From an uncultured Pseudanabaenaceae cyanobacterium (lineage in GTDB: Bacteria; Cyanobacteriota; Cyanobacteriia; PCC-9006; JAAUQQ01): a stretch of DNA of 6,815 nt. Below, one piece after another: positions 1-5,973 of this stretch. The notes under the pieces are model-generated. The model made no database searches. It saw nothing but the letters and a program-made list of their open reading frames with translations, and was not told where the DNA came from. Location: NCBI GenBank assembly GCA_938015405.1, contig CALLPZ010000288.1, positions 1-6,815 of the forward strand. The letters are read 5' to 3'. Numbering within the stretch: position 1 is the first letter of the stretch; every line of letters starts with the position of its first letter. A program made the position numbers and the translations under genes.

Positions 1-102
1 AACAGACCTCGGTACATCTCACAATAGTCATCAACAAACCTCACTGTTGGCTTGGCACTACGCGGAGCTACCATTGGCTATCGTTGGCTTTCAGCTCCTA
101 CA
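1..102. other. Left-edge segment with no assignable gene
   Basis: This is the stretch beyond the stop codon of the truncated hydrolase. On the plus strand, one frame is open from base 2 to a TAG at 140-142 (46 codons, cut by the window edge). It would end in a hydrophobic run around AIVGFQLLHHNLFLP. I recognise no family in it, and a second plus frame is also open here, so this may be chance. The segment could be the end of an inserted element or of a neighbouring gene that replaced the hydrolase 3' end. Nothing in view decides between these. Confidence 0.2.
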
Positions 103-996
103 TCATAATTTATTTCTGCCTAGAGTCATTGAAGAGCGATAGGCCGGGGCCGCTTCGGCCAGGTCAAACTCAGCGATCGCTTCGGCTCGGCGGAACATGC
201 GATCGCGCCAAGCATCAGGCAGGACTTTGGTCTGGGTCTCGGCAGTGGTGCGGAGGTCTGCAAAGGTGCCCAGGGTGATTAGGGCCTGGAGGCGATCGTC
301 CTGGGCCGCAGCAGCAGTGGCCACAGCACCACCGGCAGAGACACCGAGCACCGCATAGGTTGAACGCACTGCTGGTGAACGTCCTGCTGACGAGTGGTTC
401 AGATTATCTGAGGTATTCGCATCTTGGGGATGAGTGGCACTGTCCGCGCCATGCTGTTGAGCCTCTAAGACATCCAGCAAGGCCAGAATGTCTTGTCCTT
501 CGTGGTAGCCATAGGTGAAGTAAGGCCCCTCGCTCTCACCATGACTGCGTAAATCCATCGCTGCGAGGCTGAGGGGGATGCCCTGGGCAGCGGCATCTTG
601 CTGGAGGGCCAAACCAAAGTCGAGTACATCCTGGCGGCTGCCTCCCAAACCATGGAGCAGAATCAGAGTGAGGTGGGGAGGAGCCTGGGCGATCGCGACC
701 TCCAGAGCTTCTTCCATTGCCTGTTCATCCCCCTCTCCTCGAGGCAGAACTTCCAGGGGCGTGGCCGGGGCAGGGATGAGCCACCCCTCTGTGATCGTGC
801 CATCAGAGGCAATGACCTGCAGCCGCTCATTGCTCGGGCGCAGAGCAAGATTGACCGCCACGTTGTGGTGGCTGAGCAAGGCATAGGGTAGCCAGTTATC
901 CACCAGCGCTAACAGCCCGAGGGAGCAGGCCAAAAAAATCCCCCCACGGCGGATTAACTTCCAGCGCAGGGGATTGGGGAATGAAAGTAACGTCAC
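103..996 (-). CDS. Alpha/beta hydrolase, membrane-anchored, apparently C-terminally truncated
   Basis: This 297-residue protein has a probable membrane anchor at about residues 17-40 (hydrophobic run FLACSLGLLALV). The alpha/beta hydrolase core follows: an oxyanion-type HGLGG at 115-119, the DLRSHGESEG loop at 148-157, and the nucleophile elbow GVSAGG with Ser220. This resembles the serine hydrolases of esterase/peptidase S9-like type common in cyanobacteria; the substrate is unknown. Residues about 180-212 form a low-complexity, Ser/Asn/His-rich insert before the nucleophile strand. Family members normally run about 60-80 residues further, through a strand carrying the acid (PVLLxHGxxDxxVP-like) and a late catalytic His. 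Here the protein ends with an unrelated-looking tail (YRSSMTLGRNKL) after FDLAEAAPA, so the triad is incomplete and the gene is probably a broken remnant. The start is GTG, with only a weak AGG about 11 nt upstream; an in-frame stop lies a short way further up. MarR lies 164 bp upstream on the same strand. Confidence 0.85.
   Translation of the reverse strand: MTLLSFPNPLRWKLIRRGGIFLACSLGLLALVDNWLPYALLSHHNVAVNLALRPSNERLQVIASDGTITEGWLIPAPATPLEVLPRGEGDEQAMEEALEVAIAQAPPHLTLILLHGLGGSRQDVLDFGLALQQDAAAQGIPLSLAAMDLRSHGESEGPYFTYGYHEGQDILALLDVLEAQQHGADSATHPQDANTSDNLNHSSAGRSPAVRSTYAVLGVSAGGAVATAAAAQDDRLQALITLGTFADLRTTAETQTKVLPDAWRDRMFRRAEAIAEFDLAEAAPAYRSSMTLGRNKL
148..160. repeat. Small GC-rich hairpin near the hydrolase break
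   Basis: GGCCG-CTT-CGGCC is a perfect 5-bp stem with a 3-nt loop. It is preceded by another GGCC at 142-145. It lies inside the hydrolase frame (encoding part of AEAAPA), within about 20 bp of where family resemblance stops. It may mark a fragile site, or may simply reflect GC-rich coding sequence. Confidence 0.3.
173..206. repeat. HIP1 octamers (GCGATCGC), two copies here
   Basis: GCGATCGC occurs at 173-180 and 199-206. Further copies lie at 689-696, 2156-2163, 4182-4189, 5209-5216 and 6547-6554. This is the highly iterated palindrome HIP1, typical of many cyanobacterial genomes. Seven copies in 6.8 kb is far above chance. Six lie in coding sequence and one (2156) in the long intergenic gap, so the gap carries the same genome signature as its surroundings. 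Confidence 0.9.
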
Positions 997-1160
997 GGCA
1001 TTCAGGCCTAAGCGGGAATAAAGGCAGATTCAACCGCAACGACATCCCCGACAGTCAAAGCTTGCCTGGGGTGTCCGGGTCAGGTCCGGGGCCTGAACTC
1101 AAATTCCAGACCCAAACTCATCGAGCGTGACTCACCCCAAGTGTTAGTCGATAAACTGAC
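997..1160. other. Intergenic gap between MarR gene and hydrolase
   Basis: These 164 bp separate two genes read in the same (minus) direction. They contain a GC-rich patch with the near-repeat GTCCGGG / GGTCCGGGG (about 1076-1100) and a short CAGG...CCTG inverted repeat. I see no T-tract that would make this an intrinsic terminator and no convincing promoter. The spacing is large for an operon but leaves read-through from the regulator into the hydrolase possible. Confidence 0.4.
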
Positions 1161-1607
1161 CTACTCCTCAGAGTCTCCTACGACCTTTGTAACCGCAGTG
1201 AAGAGGTTCTTCATATTGCGCTTTCCGAGGGCTTCCTCGACCTGCTCCTGGGCACTAGCCCAGCCAGCAGAGGCCTTCTTGAGAAGCTTCTCTCCAGCTT
1301 TGGAGAGTTTCACAGATTGCAAACGTCCTCCCTCACTGTAAGCCCCATCCAGCCAGCTATTGCGAACCATACGGTCCAAGCCTCGGCTGAGGGTTGACTT
1401 CTCAATACGAAGTTCGACCCCAATGGTTTGGGGAGTAATGATTTCGTACTGAGCCACCAAAGCCAAGATATTGAGCTGAGCAATGGTGAGGTTATGGGAG
1501 CGAAGTTCTTCCTCGTAAATGCTGGTTATGACTCGGTTGAGTTGTCGAACTCGTAGAGCAATGCAGCTATCGGTAATGTCCTGGGCGAGCTCATCAATGT
1601 CAGCCAT
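1161..1607 (-). CDS. MarR-family winged helix transcriptional regulator
   Basis: This 148-residue protein has the usual MarR length. An N-terminal dimerisation helix (about 8-36, ending NRVITSIYEEEL) is followed by LTIAQLNILALVAQ (about 40-53). The recognition-helix region is RIEKSTLSRGLDRMVRN (about 67-83). A wing around SEGGRLQSVKLSKAGEKLL (91-109) precedes the long C-terminal dimer helices. The wing has GGR rather than the DxRD of classical MarR. The pattern matches a subgroup with Cys-x-Ala-x-Arg-x-Arg-x-Leu-Asn-Arg near the N-terminus. Cys15 is the only cysteine, so a redox-sensing role is conceivable but unproven. I chose ATG at 1607 because family homology begins there; GGAAG lies only 3 nt upstream, which is short. 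The frame is open 50 codons further up to a GTG at 1757, but that stretch does not resemble the family. It likely represses its own promoter and perhaps the downstream hydrolase gene. Confidence 0.88.
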   Translation of the reverse strand: MADIDELAQDITDSCIALRVRQLNRVITSIYEEELRSHNLTIAQLNILALVAQYEIITPQTIGVELRIEKSTLSRGLDRMVRNSWLDGAYSEGGRLQSVKLSKAGEKLLKKASAGWASAQEQVEEALGKRNMKNLFTAVTKVVGDSEE

Positions 1608-1710
1608 GGTCTTCCATGCGGGTTGAAGGAGAAAGAGTTGCTGCAAATTCGGGATAGATGTGATCGCAACCGAATCAAACGGGATGCTGATACATCCTGC
1701 AACAGCAACT

Positions 1711-1719
1711 GCGCGCGCG
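1711..1719. repeat. Alternating GC tract
   Basis: GCGCGCGCG is a short alternating purine/pyrimidine run about 105 bp upstream of the MarR start. Such tracts can adopt Z-form DNA or act as slippage sites. Here it lies in the presumed 5' leader of the regulator. No function can be assigned. Confidence 0.3.
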
Positions 1720-1745
1720 TTTCCTAAGAAAGCGACGCTTTGTGT

Positions 1746-1759
1746 AGGTGCAACCACCT
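1746..1759. promoter_or_regulatory. Candidate MarR operator: AGGTG-N4-CACCT
   Basis: This perfect 5-bp inverted repeat with a 4-nt centre (AGGTGCAACCACCT) is centred about 145 bp upstream of the MarR ATG. On the minus strand, a poor -35/-10 pair (TTGCAA at 1784-1779, TAAAGG at 1762-1757, 16-bp spacer) overlaps it. MarR proteins bind palindromes overlapping their own promoters, so position and symmetry fit. The arms are short and the promoter match is weak. Confidence 0.25.
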
Positions 1760-1833
1760 TTATTTAGGGTAGTTCCCTTTGCAACACAGAAATAGATAGC
1801 ATGGTTGTGTCATAAAAGCGAGAAATATTCAAT

Positions 1834-1843
1834 TCAGTACTGA
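1834..1843. repeat. Palindrome TCAGTACTGA
   Basis: This perfect 10-bp palindrome is followed directly by the short direct repeat TGAGC-TGAGC (1841-1850). It lies about 230 bp upstream of the MarR ATG, so it could be a second regulator site, but nothing ties it to a particular protein. Confidence 0.3.
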
Positions 1844-1893
1844 GCTGAGCATGGGAGATGTTGGCAGAGAAGCGGTGTTTGCTGCGGTCATGG

Positions 1894-1929
1894 CTCATTC
1901 TAAAAATGCTGTGAACTTTACAGAATGAG
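1894..1929. repeat. Inverted repeat CTCATTCT-N20-AGAATGAG
   Basis: This is an 8-bp perfect stem with a 20-nt loop. A TAAA / TTTA pair at the loop edges could extend it with a small bulge. There is no T-tract on either side, so it is not a standard terminator. It is the longest perfect stem in the gene-free stretch and could be an operator or part of a folded RNA. Confidence 0.4.
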
Positions 1930-2010
1930 GGATGTAACTCTACTGGCCCCCAAGCGAACCATCCAGAAAGAACAATGCAACCATTAATAAAAAAAATGAA
2001 ACCAGTGCGC

Positions 2011-2029
2011 CATTACGCTGCCAGTAATG
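2011..2029. repeat. Hairpin CATTAC-N7-GTAATG
   Basis: This perfect 6-bp stem with a 7-nt loop (GCTGCCA) lies just downstream of an A-rich run. It lacks a following T-tract. It is compact enough to form in RNA, but no transcript boundary is evident. Confidence 0.3.
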
Positions 2030-2266
2030 ACGACTTGTCAGCATCTTCCATACGGCTGATACCCACAAGTTGTTTGAGAGACTGTCTTTAGATCCCAGAT
2101 ATCCACTGCACCACCCTCACAGCAGCAGCAGGAACTGAGCAGTGTCAAGAGAGATGCGATCGCGCAAGGTCACAGTAATCACAGGGCTCAGCCTGACTCA
2201 ACGGAGGCCTATTTCCCTAGCCAACTGAATTGTTACGAACTCCTGTTGTATCAATCCTGTTGGTTT

Positions 2267-2278
2267 CGCAAGCTTGCG
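2267..2278. repeat. Perfect 12-bp palindrome CGCAAGCTTGCG
   Basis: This fully symmetric 12-mer sits about 195 bp upstream of the secreted-protein gene, just before an AT-rich block that may hold its promoter. A dimeric regulator site is possible; as an RNA stem it would lack a loop. Confidence 0.35.
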
Positions 2279-2380
2279 GGCATAGCCACCACCACATATA
2301 GCGTCATAAAGTCAAAAAATAGGAATAAAGTTCCGATATAGTGTCTCGTGGCATCCATAATGGGGAAGGCTCTACTTCTT

Positions 2381-2425
2381 AAGGAAAAGGTGGCCAGGCC
2401 AGGCAACTCCATTTTTCTCCCGTAG
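2381..2425 (+). other. Possible leader mini-ORF with strong ribosome site
   Basis: AAGGAA (2381-2386) is the best Shine-Dalgarno-like sequence in the region. Four bases later a GTG at 2390 opens an 11-codon frame that stops at TAG 2423-2425 (VARPGNSIFLP). It overlaps the symmetric TGGCCAGGCCA and ends 46 bp before the secreted-protein gene, in a different frame. It could be a translated leader or chance. The downstream gene itself has no comparable ribosome site. Confidence 0.15.
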
Positions 2426-2427
2426 TA

Positions 2428-2440
2428 GTTAAAATTTTTA
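2428..2440 (+). promoter_or_regulatory. Possible -10 region (GTTAAAATTTTTA) before the secreted-protein gene
   Basis: TAAAAT within this AT-rich stretch matches the TATAAT consensus at five of six positions. It lies about 40 bp upstream of the GTG start. No recognisable -35 box lies 16-18 bp further up, so this is only a weak promoter call. Confidence 0.2.
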
Positions 2441-2471
2441 CAGCGGACAACCGAGCAGCGAAATCAGATTT

Positions 2472-3404
2472 GTGGCAGTGAAACATCGTCAAACGTGGCA
2501 TCAGGACCTAGCGCTACGCTTACAGAATTTGCAGGGAGCTTGGCTCGGCAGTTTCGGTAGAGCATTGGCCTTCACATTGGCCTTGTGGCTCGTGGCGGCC
2601 GCACCTGCCCTAGCGAACGATGGGTTTGTGCTCTGTGGGGATGTCTGTGCTGAGCTCGATAGCCAATCCAGCCAAGAGGCTTTCTTCGTGGGCTATGGCC
2701 GAGGACAGCATTTAGAGCTTTCCGGTGAGGTGATTGACTTGCCCAATCGCGCCATGAAGATTTATCCCCATGTCCAAGATTTCCAATCCCAGGAAACAGC
2801 CCCCAATGTGGATGAACAACATCTCAAGGCTGGGGATCGAGAAGCAGTCTCTGTTCACCGTATTGACGATGTACGCGTGGGCTATCTGAAAAAAAGTGAA
2901 GACCTGAGTCTGCCGGCTTTGCCTCCAGAGGCCCAGCGTTCTGGCAAAGTAGAAGCCCAGTCAGAGCTGGTTTGGGGAGATACCCTGCGTATCAGCTCAA
3001 CGCGCTTATCCAAGGGGTCTCCCGTAGCCTTGCAAATTGAGCGAGAGCTGGGCGGTGGATTTGGCAAGCCCGCGACGGATTATGCCAATTACCGGCTCTC
3101 GGTTCAGACCTGGGTCAATGGCCATTTGATTCCCAAGTTGGACTACCAGTTAGCCAAGTATTCCGGCCCTGGCGAGGTTGATCGGGAGCAAGGCAAAGGC
3201 CAAACCTCCGCTTCAGTCCTCGTAAAAGTTGGGGATGCGGTGACCTTGGAATCACGCCTGCAAGTCAAGGATGGCGTAGTCGCCAGCGATGATGCCCAGA
3301 TTTTGGACGGCAATGATTGGGTGAGCTATCGGCTGGCGCTGCTCAGTGATGACAGCTGCGCAACCTCAGACAGTGGTCTGTTAACCGTGGGCGATTGCTC
3401 ATAA
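2472..3404 (+). CDS. Secreted protein of unknown function with signal peptide
   Basis: I do not recognise a family for this 310-residue protein. The N-terminus has basic residues, a hydrophobic core (ALAFTLALWLVAA, about 31-43) and an APALA signal-peptidase I site, cleaved after about residue 48, so the mature part should be periplasmic or extracellular. The mature part looks soluble and beta-rich, with no further membrane segment. Its four visible cysteines come in two pairs, Cys55/Cys59 next to the new N-terminus and Cys296/Cys309 at the C-terminus, which suggests disulfides that clamp the ends. Overlapping start choices are GTG at 2472 and 2478. A TTG at 2529 would give a more typical 29-residue signal peptide, but none has a good ribosome site, and the frame closes upstream at 2430-2432. 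The kinase gene follows 156 bp downstream on the same strand, so a link to its sensor domain is possible but unproven. Confidence 0.75.
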   Translation: MAVKHRQTWHQDLALRLQNLQGAWLGSFGRALAFTLALWLVAAAPALANDGFVLCGDVCAELDSQSSQEAFFVGYGRGQHLELSGEVIDLPNRAMKIYPHVQDFQSQETAPNVDEQHLKAGDREAVSVHRIDDVRVGYLKKSEDLSLPALPPEAQRSGKVEAQSELVWGDTLRISSTRLSKGSPVALQIERELGGGFGKPATDYANYRLSVQTWVNGHLIPKLDYQLAKYSGPGEVDREQGKGQTSASVLVKVGDAVTLESRLQVKDGVVASDDAQILDGNDWVSYRLALLSDDSCATSDSGLLTVGDCS

Positions 3405-3483
3405 GACTGAGCTAGCGGCTTTATGCGGTCGGCAGAGCAAGCCTTTCATCATCACTTGAAGAGCCAGGAGCTTTATCTACCGT

Positions 3484-3512
3484 TTGTCCAGGCCACCGAT
3501 ATAGCTTAGATA
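3484..3512 (+). promoter_or_regulatory. Weak candidate promoter for the kinase gene
   Basis: TTGTCC (3484-3489) and TAGATA (3507-3512) are separated by 17 bp and lie about 50 bp upstream of the kinase start. The -10 match is poor. The 156-bp gap contains no obvious terminator, so the kinase may instead be read through from the secreted-protein gene. Confidence 0.18.
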
Positions 3513-3560
3513 GCTCTGTTCTGGTGGTCCCTCGATGATGCCCCTCACCCTGGCCTTACC

Positions 3561-5840
3561 TTGTCTATTCAAAACAAGATTATTTATGGCTATGCATTGG
3601 CGCTGAGCATCGCGATTAGCGGCAGTGCTACAGGCCTATGGGTGGGTAACCAATACCAAAAAAAAGCCCTGACTTTGAGACAGGTGGCGTCCCACGAACG
3701 CAAGCTCATTAGCAACTTGCAGGTGAATATTCTCTACAATCGCCCTGCGAAGCAACTGGCATCCCAGGTTGAGAATCCTGAAGCCTTTCGACTCGCCAGC
3801 CGAAAGATGCTGCTGAAAGTCAAGGAAATCCAGGCCTTGCTGGAATCCAATACTCGGGCAGGACAGGGCATTACGCTCAAAGGGCTACAGCCCAAATTAG
3901 ACAACTACGAACAAGTCGTGATTGTCTTTGTGGACCAACTGATGCTTATGACTGCGCAGGTCCAGCCCCTACTCCAGCAGCCTGACCGCCTCCAGGATGC
4001 TGAGCGGCTCGTGGTGGGCCTGGCGAAAAGCTCTGAATTTGCGGGTTTTATTGAGTTTTCAGATGAGCTCTCCGACTTCTCTCGCTTGGCAGAAGACCGG
4101 GAGGCCGAAGCCGAGGCAGGGTTAAGCCAGGCTGAACAGCTACGGATGCAAATTATCTTGGTCAGCTGGGTTCTATCTGGGGCGATCGCCCTCCTGTTGG
4201 CTCTGCACATCAGTCGTACCATCGCTCGCCCCATTCAAAACGTCACAGACCTAGCCCAACGGGTAACCCGCGACTCCAATTTTGACTTGAAAGCTGAGAT
4301 AGAAACGGACGATGAAGTCGGCGTTCTGGCCAATGCTCTAAACCAATTGATCGATCGCGTGAAAGCGTTGCTAGCGGAACAGCATCACTACATGCACAAG
4401 CTAGAGGCTGCCAAAACAGCTGCGGACTCAGCCAATCAGGCCAAGAGTGAGTTTTTGGCCAACATGAGCCATGAACTGCGGACTCCCTTGAATGGTGTGT
4501 TGGGGTATGCCCAGATTCTGTCCCAGCTCCCAGCATCTGCTGAACAAAAGCGCGGCATTGACATGATTTATCAATGCGGCTCCCATTTGCTAACGCTGGT
4601 CAACGATGTCTTAGACATTGCCAAAATTGAAGCTCGCAAACTGGAGCTCCAGACTACGGACTGTCATTTGACTGATCTCTTGCGAGGGGTCACGGAAGTG
4701 ATCCGAATGAAAGCGATGGAAAAAGGCCTGGACTTTGTCTATCAAGAACCTAAGAATTTTCCCACTGGCGTCATTCTTGATGAGAAGCGCTTACGGCAGA
4801 TTTTATTGAATCTCCTAGGGAATGCTGTGAAATTCACAGACGAAGGAAGTGTCACCTTTCAGTTGAGTGTTTACCCTGGCAGCACGACAAACCAGGATCC
4901 AAAATCTGAACCCACAGTGGCTTTGAATTTTTTAGTTGCGGACACAGGAGTTGGGATGGATCCTGATTCCCTAGAGAGTATTTTTATGCCCTTTGAGCAG
5001 GTCGGCAGCACCCAGCAAAAAAATGAAGGAACGGGACTGGGCTTGGCCATTAGTCGGCAAATTGTGGAAATGATGGATAGTCAGATTCTGGTGGCCAGCC
5101 AGCCTGGTGTGGGCAGTACGTTCCAGTTCACCATTATTTGCCCCCTGACGGAGGACTCCGTCCCCAGCAATCCCCTGGGACGTTTTGGACAATTGGCGGG
5201 ATACAAAGGCGATCGCCGCAAAATCATGGTTGTGGATGATCGCTGGGAAAACCGCTCCGTACTCGTCAACCTGTTGAAGCCCCTAGGATTTCAGCTCATC
5301 GAAGCAGCCGAGGGTGAACAGGCCTTGGAGCAGGCACAGCACACTCTCCCCGATCTCATCATTACAGATTTGCAAATGCCGCAGATGGATGGATGGACAT
5401 TGATGTCTAATTTGCAGCAGTCCGAAACCCTGAAAGAGATTCCGGTCCTGGTTTCCTCAGCCAGTGTATTCAAAGCCGATCGTGAAGCCAGCCTGATGGC
5501 AGGTGGCAAAGATTTTTTGCCTAAGCCGATCCAAGCAGATGATCTCCACCAATTACTCAGTAAACACTTACATATCGATTGGATTTATACAGAGTCTACG
5601 AAAATTGTCACATCAGCTGACCCATTAAAATCCGAAGATATCACCCTACCTTCAGCCCAAATTCTCGCGAATTTACTCCATGTTTCTCGACAAGGGAAAA
5701 TCAATGAATTAAAGAAGATTTTGATTGACTTATCTGAGCAAGATTCTGCTTATCAAGCCTTTGCCAACCATTTACAGCCTTTACTCGCCAACTTTCAACT
5801 CAAGCGAGTGAGAGACTTTTTAGAAGAGGTTCAGCCATAA
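3561..5840 (+). CDS. Hybrid sensor histidine kinase/response regulator
   Basis: This 759-residue inner-membrane protein senses an unknown signal and transfers phosphate from its own His to its own receiver Asp. TM1 is at about 7-29, a periplasmic, probably helical sensor region at 30-195, and TM2 at about 197-216. A HAMP domain (about 217-270) and a short coiled linker (about 272-297) follow. In HisKA, FLANMSHELRTPL carries phospho-acceptor His304. The HATPase has the N box with Asn421, G1 DTGVGM at 461-466, F box FMPFEQVG and G2 GTGLGLA at 490-496. The receiver domain (about 553-670) has acidic Asp559/Asp560, phospho-acceptor Asp603 and Lys655. The last about 85 residues form a helical extension without an HPt-type His motif, often seen in cyanobacterial relatives. 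TTG at 3561 is chosen because homologues start at the xIxNKIxYGYALAL motif; no in-frame ATG or GTG lies upstream before the stop at 3507, and no ribosome site is visible. Confidence 0.95.
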   Translation: MSIQNKIIYGYALALSIAISGSATGLWVGNQYQKKALTLRQVASHERKLISNLQVNILYNRPAKQLASQVENPEAFRLASRKMLLKVKEIQALLESNTRAGQGITLKGLQPKLDNYEQVVIVFVDQLMLMTAQVQPLLQQPDRLQDAERLVVGLAKSSEFAGFIEFSDELSDFSRLAEDREAEAEAGLSQAEQLRMQIILVSWVLSGAIALLLALHISRTIARPIQNVTDLAQRVTRDSNFDLKAEIETDDEVGVLANALNQLIDRVKALLAEQHHYMHKLEAAKTAADSANQAKSEFLANMSHELRTPLNGVLGYAQILSQLPASAEQKRGIDMIYQCGSHLLTLVNDVLDIAKIEARKLELQTTDCHLTDLLRGVTEVIRMKAMEKGLDFVYQEPKNFPTGVILDEKRLRQILLNLLGNAVKFTDEGSVTFQLSVYPGSTTNQDPKSEPTVALNFLVADTGVGMDPDSLESIFMPFEQVGSTQQKNEGTGLGLAISRQIVEMMDSQILVASQPGVGSTFQFTIICPLTEDSVPSNPLGRFGQLAGYKGDRRKIMVVDDRWENRSVLVNLLKPLGFQLIEAAEGEQALEQAQHTLPDLIITDLQMPQMDGWTLMSNLQQSETLKEIPVLVSSASVFKADREASLMAGGKDFLPKPIQADDLHQLLSKHLHIDWIYTESTKIVTSADPLKSEDITLPSAQILANLLHVSRQGKINELKKILIDLSEQDSAYQAFANHLQPLLANFQLKRVRDFLEEVQP

Positions 5841-5909
5841 AGCGCGGAACCCGAATTCGATAGCTATCCATCAAACCCAGGTTCTGCTCAATTCGATGGC
5901 CCATGCCGG

Positions 5910-5946
5910 GAGAAGCTATCATCCCAAGGGTTTTAGAAAGCTTCTC
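5910..5946. repeat. Inverted repeat GAGAAGCT-N21-AGCTTCTC between convergent genes
   Basis: This perfect 8-bp stem with a 21-nt loop lies between the kinase stop and the DUF4278 stop. Its position between convergent genes suits a bidirectional termination or RNA-stability element. Neither side has the T-tract of an intrinsic terminator, so the role is uncertain. Confidence 0.35.
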
Positions 5947-5973
5947 TCCAGTCAAACGCTCTCGCGAATGCAC

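Larger units (their letters stand above)
1608..2471. other. Long intergenic region between divergent genes
   Basis: About 860 bp lie between the MarR gene (minus) and the secreted-protein gene (plus). No open frame here looks like a real gene. The longest plausible small frames on the plus strand are 1851-1928 (25 codons, MGDVGREAVF...) and 1975-2091 (38 codons, MQPLIKKMKP...). Neither has a good ribosome site or a family I know. The stretch holds several perfect inverted repeats (listed separately), an A8 run near 1988-1996, one HIP1 site at 2156 and an AT-rich block around 2300-2345. It probably holds both divergent promoters. A structured small RNA or gene remnants are possible. Confidence 0.5.

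Noticed and set aside
84..891. Open frames on the plus strand opposite the hydrolase
   Set aside because: They are antisense to a gene with clear family motifs, are basic/Trp/Ser-rich in composition, and match no family I know.
1070..1110. GC-rich patch downstream of the MarR gene as an intrinsic terminator
   Set aside because: Arms are short and imperfect, and no T-tract follows on the minus strand.
1608..1757. Upstream extension of the MarR frame to a GTG at 1757
   Set aside because: The extra 50 residues do not resemble MarR N-termini, and the GTG lies inside the only SD-like sequence there. The ATG at 1607 fits the family length.
1851..2091. Small plus-strand frames at 1851-1928 and 1975-2091 as genes
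   Set aside because: They have only 25 and 38 codons, no convincing ribosome site and no known family, so they are kept only as a note in the intergenic entry.
2121..2132. CAGCAGCAGCAGG as a microsatellite of interest
   Set aside because: Only about four triplet units; too short to be notable.
3905..5509. Several minus-strand open frames of 60-110 codons inside the kinase gene
   Set aside because: They lie opposite well-conserved kinase domains and have Arg/Ser/Cys-rich shadow composition.
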